Assembly: GCA_023213395.1 (NCBI GenBank)
Contig: CM041465.1
Coordinates: 193,075,741 to 193,139,740, forward strand
Length of the DNA: 64,000 nt
DNA from: Cycas panzhihuaensis
Lineage: Eukaryota; Cycadophyta
Direction of reading: 5' to 3'
The translations under genes were made by a program, and so were the position numbers. Of the stretch, positions 25,521 to 38,308 are shown one piece after another (position 1 is the stretch's first letter; each line of letters starts with the position of its first letter). The notes under the pieces are model-generated. The model saw only the letters and a list, made by a program, of their open reading frames with translations. It made no database searches and was not told the origin of the DNA.

Positions 25521-26168
25521 GAAAGGTGGGTGCTCCTTATAGATAAAATAGGGCTATTTGTTGATAATATGGGATTGCTTTTTGAAATATAGACCTATAA
25601 GATTACCTCCCTTAATTTTATAAGATTTGTAGACCAACCTATCATCTCTTATATTCAACAATGATATGACTAGTTTTTCCATAGTATAAGTAGGTGAAAT
25701 TAGGTCTGCTTTATTGATTCTTTTTTATTTGGGGTTGTTATGATTATTAGGACTACTGAGGCTAATGACTTTGATTAGAGGAAGTTCTAACTTGATGTTA
25801 TTACTACTAAGTTAGTAGTTAATTTAGATCTTGAGAGATGTCTAAAAAGTCTAATTGTTGAGTAAGACTTTGGAGGTGATTGGGCTATTGAGCTAGTCAC
25901 TATGCAGTTTTATCCTTCTCTAAATTTTGGGAAATATAGGGAACAAGTTAGAAGTAGATGTAACCCCAAGTTGATTAAGAATATTCTCTTCCCTATTTTA
26001 GATCAATAAGCTCCCTTTGTACTTCAACCCTTAGTCACATGGAGGTACTACATGACTAGTCACTAGTAGTGAAAGGGGTTAAGTCCCTTTTTCAGCCCTT
26101 ATAAAGTCTTCATTATATTTTTCACTATTACTTGAGCTAAGAGGCTCTATTTTCAGTCCCGTTAATTA
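25521..26168 (-). pseudogene. CopG gag, C-terminal part
   Basis: The Gag frame appears to continue here after SoloJ (NGTENRAS near 26160). It is Asn/Gln-rich and strongly decayed. Assignment rests on position between Gag core and protease and on weak frame continuity. Confidence 0.45.
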
Positions 26169-26329
26169 TGTTGGATTCATAACAGAGGGATCTTTCATTT
26201 GACATGTCACTTGATATTATTTAAAGTTGTTTTGATGCTAAAAGTTTATCTTAAAGTTAAAAGTTCTCTTTAAAACTTCATATTTCATCATTTATTTAGT
26301 TTCTTCAAGTACATATCTATATATCTATA

Positions 26330-26331
<2 letters not shown>

Positions 26332-26368
<37 letters not shown>
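26332..26368. repeat. (AT)n microsatellite
   Basis: A run of about 37 bases of AT, next to a CTATAT-type run. Confidence 0.9.
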
Positions 26369-26370
<2 letters not shown>

Positions 26371-26618
26371 GGCTCTATAATATTTGTTAAGATGATGTAC
26401 TCTAAATAAGAGGAATAACATGTACTAAGGTCTCATTTTTTTTTTGCTCTAAAGAACCCATTTTACATTAAGCTTTATTATATGAGAGAGAGTCATTCAT
26501 GCTATACTTGAGCCACATCTTTCTTTTAAGTCATGTATTAATACTATTGTTAGTTTTTTAGCTCATGGTGGCATGATGTAAGCCCAAAGAGATATGTTTT
26601 TAGTCCATGGATCCTTTT

Positions 26619-27089
26619 GAAGACTCCTTACATTCCTATATAAGTAAGGGATATGACACCTTTATAGTTACTCTTGTTGGTACTAATTGAATCATGTATG
26701 TAAAAGAATATTTTATTCAACTAGCGGTTACAATGGTTAGCACCCTATGCATTCTGGTAGATGGTGTTCTATTTATATGGACATCAATAACTAATTATAT
26801 TATTATAATAGATTATGATTCAACTTATTTAAAGACTTGGAACTTTCTATTTGAAGACTACTTGTATTCCCTACATAAATAAAGAGTAGGACCCCTTTAT
26901 AGCTCCTCTTATTAGCATTCATTAAACCATATATGCAAAGGAAGTTCCTACTTAACTAGCAGTTGTAGCAACTATTTCCCCATGTATTTTGGTAGATGGA
27001 CTTCGCTTCATATAAAAATCAGTAGCTTATTATATTATTGCAGCAACATATGATCCAACTTTTATTTGAAGACTTGGCACTTTTTATTT
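26619..27089. repeat. Direct tandem duplication, 2 x about 235 bases
   Basis: Units start at 26619 (GAAGACTCC) and 26853 (GAAGACTACTTG). They share blocks such as TGGTAGATGG and AACTAGC-type text at constant spacing of about 234 bases. The copies have diverged visibly. It lies inside SoloJ. Confidence 0.75.
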
Positions 27090-27439
27090 GATGTGATATT
27101 TCATTATGTAATTAACTATTATAGGGAAAAATGTTTAGTTTAATAACTAATTATATAATTACCCTCATATAATATCTTCTTATATTATGTGTATTTTATA
27201 TTTAAGGTTATAAGCTATATAGAGATGCATGCTACCTCTAGATTGACTAATGAGGTTCTCTCATTGATGGTGAGCTTCTACTATAAGTATGTCTATTAGC
27301 ATTCTTTCTAATTTAAGTTTTTGTCATTTTTTTATATCTTATATTCATTTGTATATACTTCATCTTATTTGGGATTTATTATTATATCTTTAACTCATCA
27401 TTATATCCTTTGTATATATTACATATTTAAATTCTAACA

Positions 27440-28023
27440 AGCAAGAGCCCCTTAAATATGATAAAGTCCATTTTTAAGTAGTTATTATGGAAATTTGAGA
27501 TAAAGCTATTGTATTCTATGGGTAAAATATTAAGGATACTAGATATCAGATTATAGTTTGAAGGAGGTTCACCTAAGATTATTAATTGGTTTCTAATGGT
27601 CTTCACTTTAGTTAAATAGACTGTAATAATGTATATAAAAGGAATGGTAAATAAGCATAATTTAAATATCAAGGACTTTGATTCATATTTCCTCTCATAG
27701 AGTGCATAAAGGATGGTCTATGCTTCATATGATGTTTGGGCTATCTTAATGTTTTGGTCCACTTACTCTTCTATTGCTAAGTGGAGTAAGGATAAAGTAA
27801 TATTATCCTTAGCTTTAAAGTTTACTAAGGCAATAAGATTTAGAGGAATGATTATGATAGAGTCATTGGGATCCGTGTTTGGTCTAAGTAAGGGTATGTG
27901 ACCATTGATATAAGCCTAAAAATCATTCATAATGAGCAAGTTTTTGACTTATTTCTTCCATGGGATGAAGTTATTAATGTTAATGAGTTTGATTATGTTA
28001 GATAATAGCATTTGTGATGCCAT
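27440..28023 (-). pseudogene. CopG gag, N-terminal part
   Basis: It starts at 28023 (MASQMLLSNIIKLININNF) and runs to about 27440. The UBN2-type core is clear: QLIILGEPPSNYNLISSIL and then LPIEYNSFISNFHNNY near 27530. The gene is cut at LLLVR by SoloJ. A few stops are present. The role would be the capsid protein. Confidence 0.75.
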
Positions 28024-29983
28024 TTTCTAAGTTTTTCTTTTATTGTTTTAAGTTTATACGTGCTTTTTATACTAATATACCTAGGCGGATACTAATATAG
28101 AATTCTAAATTTAATAGTTTCTAAGAAAGTTCTCAGTTACTATCTTGTCTAATAGTGCTTTCCCATGAGTGGCAAACGAGGGACCCTACATACTGGTATA
28201 TGAGTTTAATACTTTATGTATCTCAGTACATGGGTTGCTATAAAGGTCAAAGATCCCCTTGATTTATGTCTTTACTTGTGCTAAACTTATGCTTAGTGAT
28301 AGATCTAGTAGTAAGAACTTAAACAGCCAAGGCACTCACCCCTCTAGGTCTAGCTTGGTCTCCAATCTCTAATGAAAAGTTTGTCACCTTAGCTTACCAC
28401 TTAATACACCTAATAGCCATTAGTTTCCTTAGTAAATTAGGGAAAGAATAATTATGTGTGGAGTGGTAACTTTAAGGGTCTTAACCATTCCCTTTATAAG
28501 GCTAGTAAACTTTATCTTATTAATTTTGGATTTATCTTAGTTAATATTTCAAGTTGAAGATTGATTTTAGGGTGATTTTTTTACAAATAAGGATTCCTTT
28601 TAAAAATAAAAGCTGAAAAGTAAAAGAAAATATAAATAATTAAAGAAAATGAGAGGTTTATAAAACTCTTTGAGTGGACTTATACCAAGAAGAGTCACTT
28701 CAATCTCTAAGGAGAACACCTATATAAAACCAATCACAAGCACTTTATTAGCCTAAAAAGTAGATTAGAATAGTTAACTAGCAATCAACAGTAGCATAAA
28801 ATAATAAAAGATATAATAAAAAATAGAGTTTGGCCTTGAAATTATGAGAAAAACGCACAAGGAAACTCAAATACCAAGACTAAGTTTGGTAGCCTATAAC
28901 TTTTAGAAAATAGCCTCAAATTAGGATCAAACTAACTCTAAGTTATAGCCTTATGAGTCCTATTTTTGATGGTTTAGATAGTTCAAAAATTAGATACCTG
29001 GTTATAAAGATATTATAGAGCAATGATAGGTATCACTTTATGGGAAAACCTTATGAAGGATGGGATTAATCCCCTTCAAAAACTAGCCCTCGATTATTAG
29101 AATACTACATGGGATGACCTACTCATAGAACTAAGGGGTAGGAAGACCTTAAACTATATGAAATATAGACTAATCTTTTTATTTTTACAAAATCTCTTCA
29201 AAATAACATAATGGGATTTAGAATCTGCTCTTTATGATTAAATTTTAGTTATATGAGGATGAATGAGGCTAAATCTAAGGGGGATAAAGGGTTAGAACTT
29301 AACCAAATATAAGATTTAACTTAATGTAATCTAACTTTAATGAAAATAAAGTTGGAAACATGATGTTTTTTAAATTTCTAGTTACCGTGGAACTGTGCAA
29401 ACTTTGTATGGCCATGGGTGACCTATGAGAGAAACAAAGGTCTAAAACTTAACGAATCTCTTCTATTTTTTCTTTGAGATTTCTCAAGGAGGGATGTAGA
29501 GGCTAGATACACTCATTTAGAGGTAATTTGATGCAAAATGAGGATAAAATGAGTGAGAATGCACTATTGAAATCGCAAAGGTGTAGGGTAATTCTAGTAG
29601 ATTTTGAGCTTAGATCTCCATGAAACTACTTCGTATAATCCCTTACAAATTGAGAGTAGGGAAAGCACACCACCAAGGATGTAGAGAAGTCTATAGCAAG
29701 TAGATTCAGCTTAATTTAGGGTTGAAATAACATGAAACATAACTATTTCCTTCATTTTTTAATCCAAAAAATGGGACTGTGAGATTGTGGTACTATGACT
29801 AGGCTAAATACTTGTAAGATGAGGTTGATGCAAGCTAGAGATTGTCTACAATAGCTTTAGAATAGTTTTGTATACCAAGAAATCATGAAAATAATGGAGA
29901 AAATATGAGAATGGGGTGCTATTATAAAGAAACAAGCCCCTATTCTTCATTAGTTTCTCAAACAACTACATAGCATAACATAT
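28024..29983 (-). other. CopG leader (noncoding)
   Basis: About 2 kb between the primer site and the gag start. No domain or credible frame was seen on either strand. The length resembles the CopA family leader, although no sequence match was noticed. Confidence 0.6.
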
Positions 29984-29985
29984 GC

Positions 29986-29999
29986 AAGCTTTGATACCA
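29986..29999 (-). other. CopG primer-binding site
   Basis: The minus strand reads TGGTATCAAAGCTT directly next to the 5' LTR. It is the initiator-Met type. Confidence 0.75.
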
Positions 30000-30389
30000 T
30001 GTTAAAACTCATCTAAAATCTAAAATCTATGTGCATCTATCATAAACAAAGCTAAACTATTAGAATTAAGTAATAAACATGCAAATGAGGATATAATTGA
30101 GGTGAATCAAAGATCACAGGTGAATTGGTCACTACGTGAGGCTCTAAACTGGCAGATGTTCTACATAAACAAAGTTTCAATATACAAATGAATTGTGTGG
30201 GGATAAATTTATAAGCATTCCACCAATATTTATAATAATATCATTGGTTTAATTTACAACATATATGATGTACCTGACATAATTACATAATATAATTAAA
30301 TTTATAACAAGGGTCACCTATAGTCTATAATATACATATAATAAACATAAATTACATTGAAATGAATGTTTCATTATAATATTTTAATA
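30000..30389 (-). repeat. CopG 5' LTR
   Basis: It starts TGTTAAAACTCATC and ends TTTTAATA as read on the plus strand. It is the full-length partner of 21628-22016. Confidence 0.87.
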
Positions 30390-30394
30390 GTTCT

Positions 30395-31010
30395 AACTAT
30401 ATAAATTAGGTTTCTTCATGGAATTACTATTGAAAGGTAAGGATTTTATGAATGAGTTGATGGTACCAAGTGTAGATCTACTCATTATGTAGACATCAAA
30501 GATTAGGAAAAGAAGGATAACCTCACAAGAATGGACATTTCTATCAAGTTCATATATCATCTTATTATACATGAAAAAGTCTTAACTATTGCCAGAGAGT
30601 TATGAGATAAATTTAAGTCTTTGTATCAATCCACTAACATAGCTAAGAAGATGTTATTAAGATTTAATTTGAACCTAGTAAGGATGATGAATTGTGAAAA
30701 TGTCTCTTTCTATATTAATAGGATTAGAGATATTAGAATTACATTGTATGAGATTGGTGATTAGATTCTTAATGAAGATCCTTTTTCCATCACTTTGAAT
30801 GGTATTTTAAAAATATATGAGACATTTGTCATAGGAATTATGGATAGGGAAACTCTACATACATTTTTAGAATTGCATGAGACTTTTCTTTTAGAAGAAT
30901 TGAGGAAAAGATGCTTCTAGAAAGGGATTTAGAGGATGTTTAAGAAGAGGTACACCAAGGAGGAATAAGCATGCTTTTAAACCTATATAATAATAACATA
31001 AATAATAATA
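30395..31010 (+). pseudogene. CopF gag, 3' part
   Basis: The frame resumes with MELLLKGKDFMNELMV (about 30418). In another frame further on there is a typical UBN2 Gag core: LLRFNLNLVRMMNCENVSFY near 30655, then INRIRDIRITLYEIGD. The end is near 30920. Frameshifts are present. The protein would have packaged element RNA; it is now broken. No zinc knuckle was recognised in the AT-rich run that follows. Confidence 0.7.
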
Positions 31011-31199
31011 ATAATAAACTAAAAAAGATGATACTTAAAAACAAAAAATTATAAGTCAAAATCTAGTTTTTGCACTTATTAAAAAGCTCAAGGCCATCCT
31101 TAGTGGTCATACCTAGTTTGATGGGTAAAGAAGCAATAAAGGTTTAAAAGTAATACAATATAAGATAATGCATTGAACACTAATAATTTAAGTGATAAA

Positions 31200-32150
31200 T
31201 TAAATAAATATTTATATTAGCATTGTCTTATAGAAAGAATAGTGTTTGATACATAAATTTTAAGGCTAGTAGGCATATGACCTTCAATAAGTCTTTATTT
31301 AAAGACCTTAATAAAAGGTATCTTAAAGAATATATATTTCTTAGAGATGATAGATCACATGAGATTCATAGCATAGATATAATTCTAATTTGCATATTTG
31401 ATGATAAGTAGGTTAATATCAAAATTGTCTTGTATGTACTTAGTCTTAAAAGAAATCTCATTTCTATTTTTATTATTATTGATTAATAACGAGTGGTTGA
31501 TCTTACAATAACTAGATGCATTCTTAAAGGTATTTTTAATGGAATAATAATTTATATAGGGTTGAAGTAAAGTGTTCTATATAGGCTTATGACAAATTTT
31601 TTGGATTGTAATACACTTATGACTAAAGCGAGAGCTTAATTATTCTATGGAATATAATGTTTACACATCCAAACCTAAAAGCCTAAAGATGGTAGTCTAT
31701 GGTTTTACATATGCCTAAATTTGATGTTTTTAAAATCAAAGTACATGATTATTTTATAATGGGAAAGCATAATAAAGATCCATTTCCCTTTAGTGAAAAG
31801 GATAATCAAAGGTTTATACTTAACCTAATGCATTTAGATATATGTGGATCCATATCTACGCCATTTATTACAAGTTATCTCTATTTTATTACTTTTATTG
31901 ATGATGCTTACAAAACCTATTAGATTTATTTTTTAAAATAGAAATTTAATATTTTTAGAAAGTTTTGTGAGTTTAAATCTATAATTAAGAATTAATCTAG
32001 TTAAAGAATTAAAATCTTAAGGACTAATAATGGAATTGAGTATATGTTTAACTAGTTTCTTGAGTTATTTAAGAAATAAGGTATTAAGAGTGCCATATAT
32101 TCTCTAGTAGAATGGTTTGACGAAATAAAGGAACTAACTCATAGTTAAGG
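31200..32150 (+). pseudogene. CopF protease and integrase remains
   Basis: Protease-like text ASRHMTFNKSLFKDL lies near 31265. GAG-pre-integrase to integrase text lies at 31699-31923 (GKHNKDPFPF, then LMHLDICGSIS and FITFIDDAYK), which keeps the first two integrase Asp positions. A third block with RTNNGIEYM is near 32020. The DNA after about 32150 no longer follows integrase. Confidence 0.7.
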
Positions 32151-33537
32151 TATTTTATTATAAATTGACTTTGTTTGATGACATTGAGGCATGGCATCTA
32201 AGCTTGTCTTTAAGCTTGTGGTCAATGTTTGTTGGCTTGAAACTCATGATACTATAGTTGAGTATCCATTCATCATTAGATTGTCTATAAAGATTATCTT
32301 CCTTTTTTTATTCTAGCATGACATGTATTAATGGGACATGTTAATAAGCTTAGTTAGCATATTAGTTATTAGATTCATTGTTAGATATAGGAGTTCCATG
32401 TAAGGGAATTCTACCCCACTACATCATACAAAATGCCAATATTATTAGCCTTCATGTGATAGTCATCACCTTAAACAACTCAATGTGGTAGTGATAAGGT
32501 TAGAACTCACTTCTTACGTGATAGCATATGATAGAATGGTGGTCGTTTCATGTCTTACTTAAAATATAGTTAGTGTAATTACTTTGATGATGGGCATATT
32601 GTGGCTAATCTATAATATTAGATTGGTTTACCCATTAACTTATTAGATCAACCTCTTCAAATGGTGAAATTTCTTTGATTATGCAAGGGATATGAGACTA
32701 AAATAGGTGAATTTTATATCTTCTTAATAATGGGTTAGTAGGTTAAGTTAGAGGCTAAGTTTACTAAAAGAGAGCTAGGTTAGAGAACATGCAATACATT
32801 CTGATAAAGTTAAATAGATATCAAATCTATTTGGCATTATTTTTTAATGAATTATTTGGATTGGTTGATTAACTATCTATTATGATTGGTAGAATGTGGT
32901 GTGTGGTTTTGATTTATTACATTTGACAGATAGTGGTTGGTGGTATTGACTTTAGGATGTATGGTAATAGATTCAAGAATAGTTGGTTATAAATTAGTGC
33001 CTTTATAGGGTTGGGTGCTTTAATTTTAGTAATACACTAAAGATAGTAAGACTTTGATTGAAATTGACATCTACTAATAAAGTTATGTGTATGTCCTCCA
33101 ATGGGATTTTTCTTACTTAGAGTGTAGTTCTGGTGGTTATCAGGTGGTTGACTCATTGAATGAGATGAGATAATAACCATGGTATTGTGGAGGCCTTAAG
33201 AATAATTATGAAATCAAGTAGCTATATCAACATGTTTGGTAGGAATGAAATGTGGAATTATAGACTAGATCAAGTATAGTGATGGATTTTTATTATGAGA
33301 TTGAAGCTTTATGAGATTAGATGGAAAGTGGTATGAGATATTAAGCATTATATTATCTAACATTGGTATGCATTGGTTCTATATTGCTCCTTATACGAAT
33401 ATGCATTTAACAAGACCAAGACCAAGGTGCATTTTATGGAGGTGGTGTGGAAGTGTAAACCTTCTTGATCATAAGATGCAAGATTTCATAAGGTTTTTTG
33501 TACTTTAAATAAGGGTGTATAGTATGTGAAACTAAAG
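32151..33537. other. Unassigned stretch, T/G-rich on the plus strand
   Basis: No element domain, LTR pair or host gene could be recognised. Frames are short; one of 65 codons at 33311-33508 has no recognisable match. It may be the unrecognisable rest of CopF pol or another insertion. Confidence 0.4.
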
Positions 33538-33846
33538 TGATCCTAAATTGGTATACTTCCATGAACACAAAGAAAATGATAGTTAATATTAAGCTCCTAA
33601 GAGCTAAATGGTTGGAGTACCCTAAATAAATTAACTCGCAAAAAATATATTCTACAAATAAATGATAATTCTCTATTTGTAAATATCAAATTTGACCATC
33701 TTAAAAAAATTAATTTCCTAATAATAAAATCAACTTCTAGTAATAATAATAATAATAGTAAGACACCTACTCCCTAATAATATTAAACTAACTTTTAATG
33801 ATTAAAATTAATAATTTTACCAGCTTTCCATAGTTGTATTGGATCA
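33538..33846 (-). repeat. GypH 3' LTR
   Basis: The segment between TGATCC (33538) and GGATCA (33846) has matching inverted ends and adjoins a polypurine tract. It is about 309 bases. There is no second copy in the window, so the left end is inferred. Confidence 0.5.
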
Positions 33847-33847
33847 T

Positions 33848-33863
33848 AAGAAGTCCTTCCCCT
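33848..33863 (-). other. GypH polypurine tract
   Basis: The minus strand reads AAGGGGAAGGACTT right before the LTR start. Confidence 0.65.
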
Positions 33864-33869
33864 TAGAAA

Positions 33870-36800
33870 AATCACTTTGCCTACAAAGCATTTGCAATGA
33901 TAGGTGATCTAGGGAGAATTATTTATTTTCCCAAGTTACCTCTTGTCATGGCAATCCTTTCCATTTAACCAAGTATTCTATAATGTTTTGTGATTTGAGT
34001 GTGCACTGGTAGGCATCCACAAAGCCTTTAAGTTCAATCATAAGCTTCCCCTCCTTGTCTTCCACTAGTAGTTTAGTCGTTATCATAGTGCAATATCCCA
34101 CTTTTACTTTAAGGTTAGACATGTAGAATAATACATCATGAAACTTGCCCCCTTTTAGTAAATTAGGGATATAAGATACCTATCAAACCCATCTCTATAT
34201 TTTATATTGGCCATAAATTCTTGGTGTCAACCTGTATTTACATTACTATTTGAGGAAAGTCTATTTGTATGGCTATAGTTTTACATAAACCAAATCTCCT
34301 TCCTCGAATTATCTTTTAGTTCTCTTATAGTTTCTTTATTGCTTCATTTAATTCCTTGCAATGTTATAATTTATCTTAAGTTACTCTAAAATTCTCTTAG
34401 ATTATGATCCTAAATTCTCTACTAATGGGGTTTTTACTATATTTTAAATATAATCTATTAGTGTAGGTGGTTGATAATCGTATAATGACATGATGAGTGT
34501 TGTCTTGATAGATGCATGGTAATTAGTGTTACACTGATATTCAACTAAGTGAATCCATTTTATTAATATAGATTCATTATTTTGAGTGTAGCAATGTAAG
34601 TCTATTTTTAAAACTTTATTGAATACTTTAGTTTATCTATATGTTTGAGGGTAGTATGATGTTCTCAGAGTGAGTTAGGTCCTTTCAAATTTAAATAGGT
34701 CCTTCTAAAAGTGACTTGTGAACTTAAGATCCCTATTATTGATTATCTTTCTAAGAAATTCATGTAATCTATGGATGTTTGCCATGAATATTTTAGTTAT
34801 CTAAGATGCCTTATAAGATGATTGAATAGGGATAAAATATATATATTTTATCAAATGATCACCTACTATGAATGTGGCATCCTTTATCCCTAAATTTAGA
34901 AGGATAGTTATAAATTCTATAGAAATTTCTTCCTATGTTTGCTTGAGTCAATCTAGAGGTTATAGCATTCCTAGAGTTTATACTAATTTTACTTTTTATC
35001 TATAACAAGTCCTACATTTAGATACAAACTTATTATATTTGCCTTCATTCCTCTCTAGTATAATGATCTATTTATCCTTTTATAGGATTTGAGAAAACCT
35101 AAATGCCAAAATATGGGTTAATTAGAATGCTCCTTAAGGACTACATCTTTAAACTATGATTTTTGGGTAAGTAGATCCTATTGTTATAAAGAAGGATACT
35201 TCCCTTTCTATACAAGGAGTCTTTTCTAGGTTCTTAATACATTTGTTTATGATGGCCTTTGCCTCCTTATCATATAAGTATTCTTGGTGTAACTCTTAAA
35301 TCCATGTAGATATAATTATTATGACAAATAAGTAATTGGAATCTTCAAAATTTCTTGGTAATGTATCAACTATAATGTTCTCTTTTCCTCTTTTATATGA
35401 TATTTCAAAGTCATAGTCTTGGATTTTGTTGACTCACTTTACTACTCCTCCAATAAGTTTTATTATGTTAGAAAGTGTTTTGGGATTTGGTGGTATATCA
35501 TGATAATAAATTTTATTCCTAATAAGTATTACCTCCATTTTATTATGGCATGTAGAATGGAAAATATACCTATATCATATGTGCTTTTATCCCTTAAGTT
35601 TAGATTTTCATTATTATATGCAATGGGATAATCCTGTTATAGTAGAGTTGATCCTATGGCTATTGCCATTGCATAATATTCTATCATAAATGATTGAGAG
35701 AAATCTAGCATAGTAAGAATTGGGGTAATTATGATAACTACTTTTAGTTTCTAAAAAATTGTGATGGCATTTTCATTCTAGTCAGAGCTATCTTTCTTGG
35801 TAAGGTCTATTAGGGGCCCAACTATATTAGTGTATCCCTTAATGAAAATTTGATAGTATCATGTAATCCCTAGAAAACTTATAAGCTTTGATACATCTTA
35901 AAGGTATGGGCCAATCAAGGATGGATTATGTCTTTTTATGGTTGATTTTAATTCCTTCTTTTGAGATAATATATCTAAGGTACTCTAGGGTTCTCCTTCT
36001 AAAATAATATTTAGACTTTTTTGTAAAAACTTCTTGTCTCTAAGAACATAAAATATTTGTTAGATATGCACTAAATATTTTGCTATGTTTTTACTATAAA
36101 TAAGAATATCATTAAAGAAAACCATGATGAACCTCCTTAGGAAGGGTGTGAATATATGGTTTAATTTTCTTAAAATATTGGTAGGGAATTCGTTAGCTCA
36201 AATGATATTACCTTGAATTCATATAATCCTTGATGAATTTGTAAGGTTATCTCTTTTCTATCTTAAGGTTATATTAGCATCTAACAATGTCCAAAGTATA
36301 AATCAATTTTGGTAATACCTAACTCCATGTAGCTAATCTATTATATTATCTATATGTGGAATGGGGTATTTATTTTGTAGCATTATCTTGTTCAAGGCTC
36401 TATAATCAATACACATTTAAAAGAACTCGTCCCTTTTTCTACTTAAAACAATAGGTGATGTATATAAGATCTTGCTTAGTATCATGACACCAAAATCCAA
36501 TAAGTCTTACATTAACCTTTTTATTTCTATCTTCTACTTATGTTCATAATGATATAGGTAGATAATAATAGGTCTTTTACCTAGTTCAAACTCAATAATA
36601 TGCTCTATATTTTGGCTAAGTGGTGAAGTTTATGGAAATTCTTGAAAAAAATCTTGGTAATGGTTTATAAGCTCCTCTATCTCTTTCCTTTGCAATGTAT
36701 TTTTTCCATCTTTTCTATAGATATCACCCTTGATTTTAGAGAATTAATATCATTTAGTTGATACTTTCTTCCATCCTAGTTAAATTTGATGAAGTTTTCA

Positions 36801-37380
36801 TCGTAATTTAGGGTATTCAACCATTTAACTCCTAATACTATCTATATTGAAGACTTTGATATGAAAGCTATATTACTTTATTGAGAACTCATAATTACCA
36901 TATGTATTAATTGATACTTGACCTCACCTTGGTATTTTAAGACCTATTCTCTAGGGAGAGAGATACTAAAATCTTTTGTCTCTATATTCAACCTTAATTC
37001 TATAGCTACTCTAGTGTTGATAAAGTTATGGATGCTCTCTAAGTCAACAAGAATAAATAACTTCCGTTTCCTAAGGTATCTTATAAGTTCAGTGGTATTG
37101 GTTGGTGCTATTTCTGATATGGATGATATAGATATTTTAGGTTGGCCACCATCCAACGCTTCTTCATAGGGTGTTTCCTCCTTAATGACTTTCTCCTCTA
37201 TATCTTCTTGATATCCTTCTCTTTATCATCTTTAATGCCAACTCAATGCTATATAATTTTTCTCCATGTATCAATGCCCCTTAACCTAAGGTTTCTAATA
37301 GGTGTAGCATATACTGAGTGTTCTTTCCTTATTCCTATCTATCTCTCTAATTTTCTATATTACACCTACTAAGTTAATTA
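33870..37380 (-). pseudogene. GypH pol relic with chromodomain
   Basis: Reading leftward: aspartic protease text at 37156-36944 (ILVDLESIHNFINTRVA; the D-S-G site has become D-L-E); RT with RVLLNVY near 36425 and an FFNDILIYSKNI box near 36115 (the YxDD first Asp replaced by Asn); integrase C-terminal GDLVYVKL near 34300; and a chromodomain near 34000-33915 with NIIEYLVKWKGLP followed by VTWENK. The chromodomain binds histone marks in this family and places the element among chromoviruses. Stops and shifts are frequent. Confidence 0.78.
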
Positions 37381-37525
37381 CATTGGAATCAATGTATTGG
37401 TGCCTCTAAAACCATTGATTGTTTAGTCCCATTACTATGAATTTAGGTTAACACATTATTATATAGGACCTCCTTTGAGTGGTTTAGATGGAAGATTCAA
37501 TCTATCATATTAATCTGATAGTATG

Positions 37526-37875
37526 TATTATATGATTAGCATCATTAGTCATGAGAAGCATTAATATATGCAAAAACTCTAGTTGGTTAAGTGTGGTATT
37601 AGTTATAAAAATTTGTACCTAGGTCATTAATCTCTCTAATGAAATGTTAGGTTGTATGGAGCCATCTATAGGATTATTTGAAAGGGACTATCTTTGTCTA
37701 TTTAAGGGTCATGGATTATAGAAGAAGGGAACCTTTTCATTTTCACTCTTAAGATAAACTACTTAAATACTTATTTGGTGTTCTATTTAATTTTAATGCT
37801 AAAGATAATAAAAGCTGTTGTAATTCTCTTGATCTTACCAACATACAAGGAAATATATTTAAGAACACACTTTAA
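37526..37875 (+). repeat. GypB2 5' LTR
   Basis: It aligns with the GypB1 3' LTR (14027-14389). Here a primer site follows instead of a polypurine tract preceding it, so this is a 5' LTR. Confidence 0.7.
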
Positions 37876-37876
37876 G

Positions 37877-37888
37877 TGGTATTAGAGT
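37877..37888 (+). other. GypB2 primer-binding site
   Basis: TGGTATTAGAG, close to the plant initiator-Met type, directly follows the LTR. Confidence 0.65.
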
Positions 37889-38308
37889 AAGGTTTAGTGA
37901 TCTAATGGAGGAATCTAAAAACTAAAAAAATGGATTTTTTTCCCCTTAGTGACTCTTAAAACTCTTTTCCTAATAATAATAATAATAATAATTTCAATTA
38001 TTTTAGAATTTTTTATTTAAGGGTAGACAATATTACTCGATAACTACCTTTTTTATTCCCCCTCTTTAATACATAAGGGTAGATAAGTCTACTTAGTGGC
38101 TACCTACCCTAGTTAGGTAGAGACCATGTGCCAAGGGTCTATAAATATCATAAGGATCTATCGATATGGGCTAAGTATATTATGGATTTTTCACCCTTGC
38201 ATGAAGGACTTTAACATCAGAGGACCCTTATAGGATTTCCTCTACCTTAGCTAGAATAGGAATCCAATAGGCTATTTGTCATTTCATGGTATATGGATTA
38301 GTGGCTAG

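Larger units (their letters stand above)
26169..27439. repeat. SoloJ: apparent solo LTR in CopG gag
   Basis: The segment starts TGTTGGATTC and ends ATTCTAACA, giving matching inverted ends, and interrupts the CopG gag. No pol remains lie inside. It includes an (AT)n run and a 235-base direct duplication. A target duplication could not be seen (left neighbour AATTA, right neighbour AGCAA), so the solo-LTR reading is an inference. Confidence 0.45.
21628..30389 (-). mobile_element. CopG: Copia element inserted in CopF gag
   Basis: LTRs at 21628-22016 and 30000-30389 enclose a minus-strand gag-pol. The target duplication is ATTCT (21623-21627) against GTTCT (30390-30394), one transition apart. 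Primer site and polypurine tract are in the right places. The Gag is interrupted by SoloJ. The presumed leader between primer site and gag is about 2 kb, as in the CopA family. Confidence 0.85.
21210..32150 (+). mobile_element. CopF: Copia relic split by CopG
   Basis: It has a primer site, Gag start, Gag core, protease and integrase on the plus strand. Its gag is interrupted between 21627 and 30390 by CopG. The reading frame from the ATG at 21579 continues in phase after 30394 when CopG and one target copy are removed, which supports a single interrupted gene. RT, RNase H and 3' LTR were not recognised. Confidence 0.7.
33538..37525 (-). mobile_element. GypH: Ty3/Gypsy chromovirus relic
   Basis: Minus-strand protease, RT, integrase C-terminus and chromodomain, then polypurine tract and 3' LTR. 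The right end is cut at or near the GypB2 LTR at 37526, and no gag body or 5' LTR was found. Confidence 0.75.
37526..38308 (+). mobile_element. GypB2: Gypsy element of the GypB1 LTR family, 5' part
   Basis: A plus-strand LTR is followed by a primer site and about 400 bases of internal DNA, then interrupted by TRG-A at 38309. The internal part appears to resume at 52802. The protein-like text over the junction (about 38260-38308 joined to 52802-52900) continues in one frame after removing one GCTAG. No known domain was recognised in it. Confidence 0.55.

Noticed and set aside
33311-33508. 65-codon frame as the end of CopF RNase H
   Set aside because: A few residues looked suggestive, but the conserved RNase H motifs are missing.
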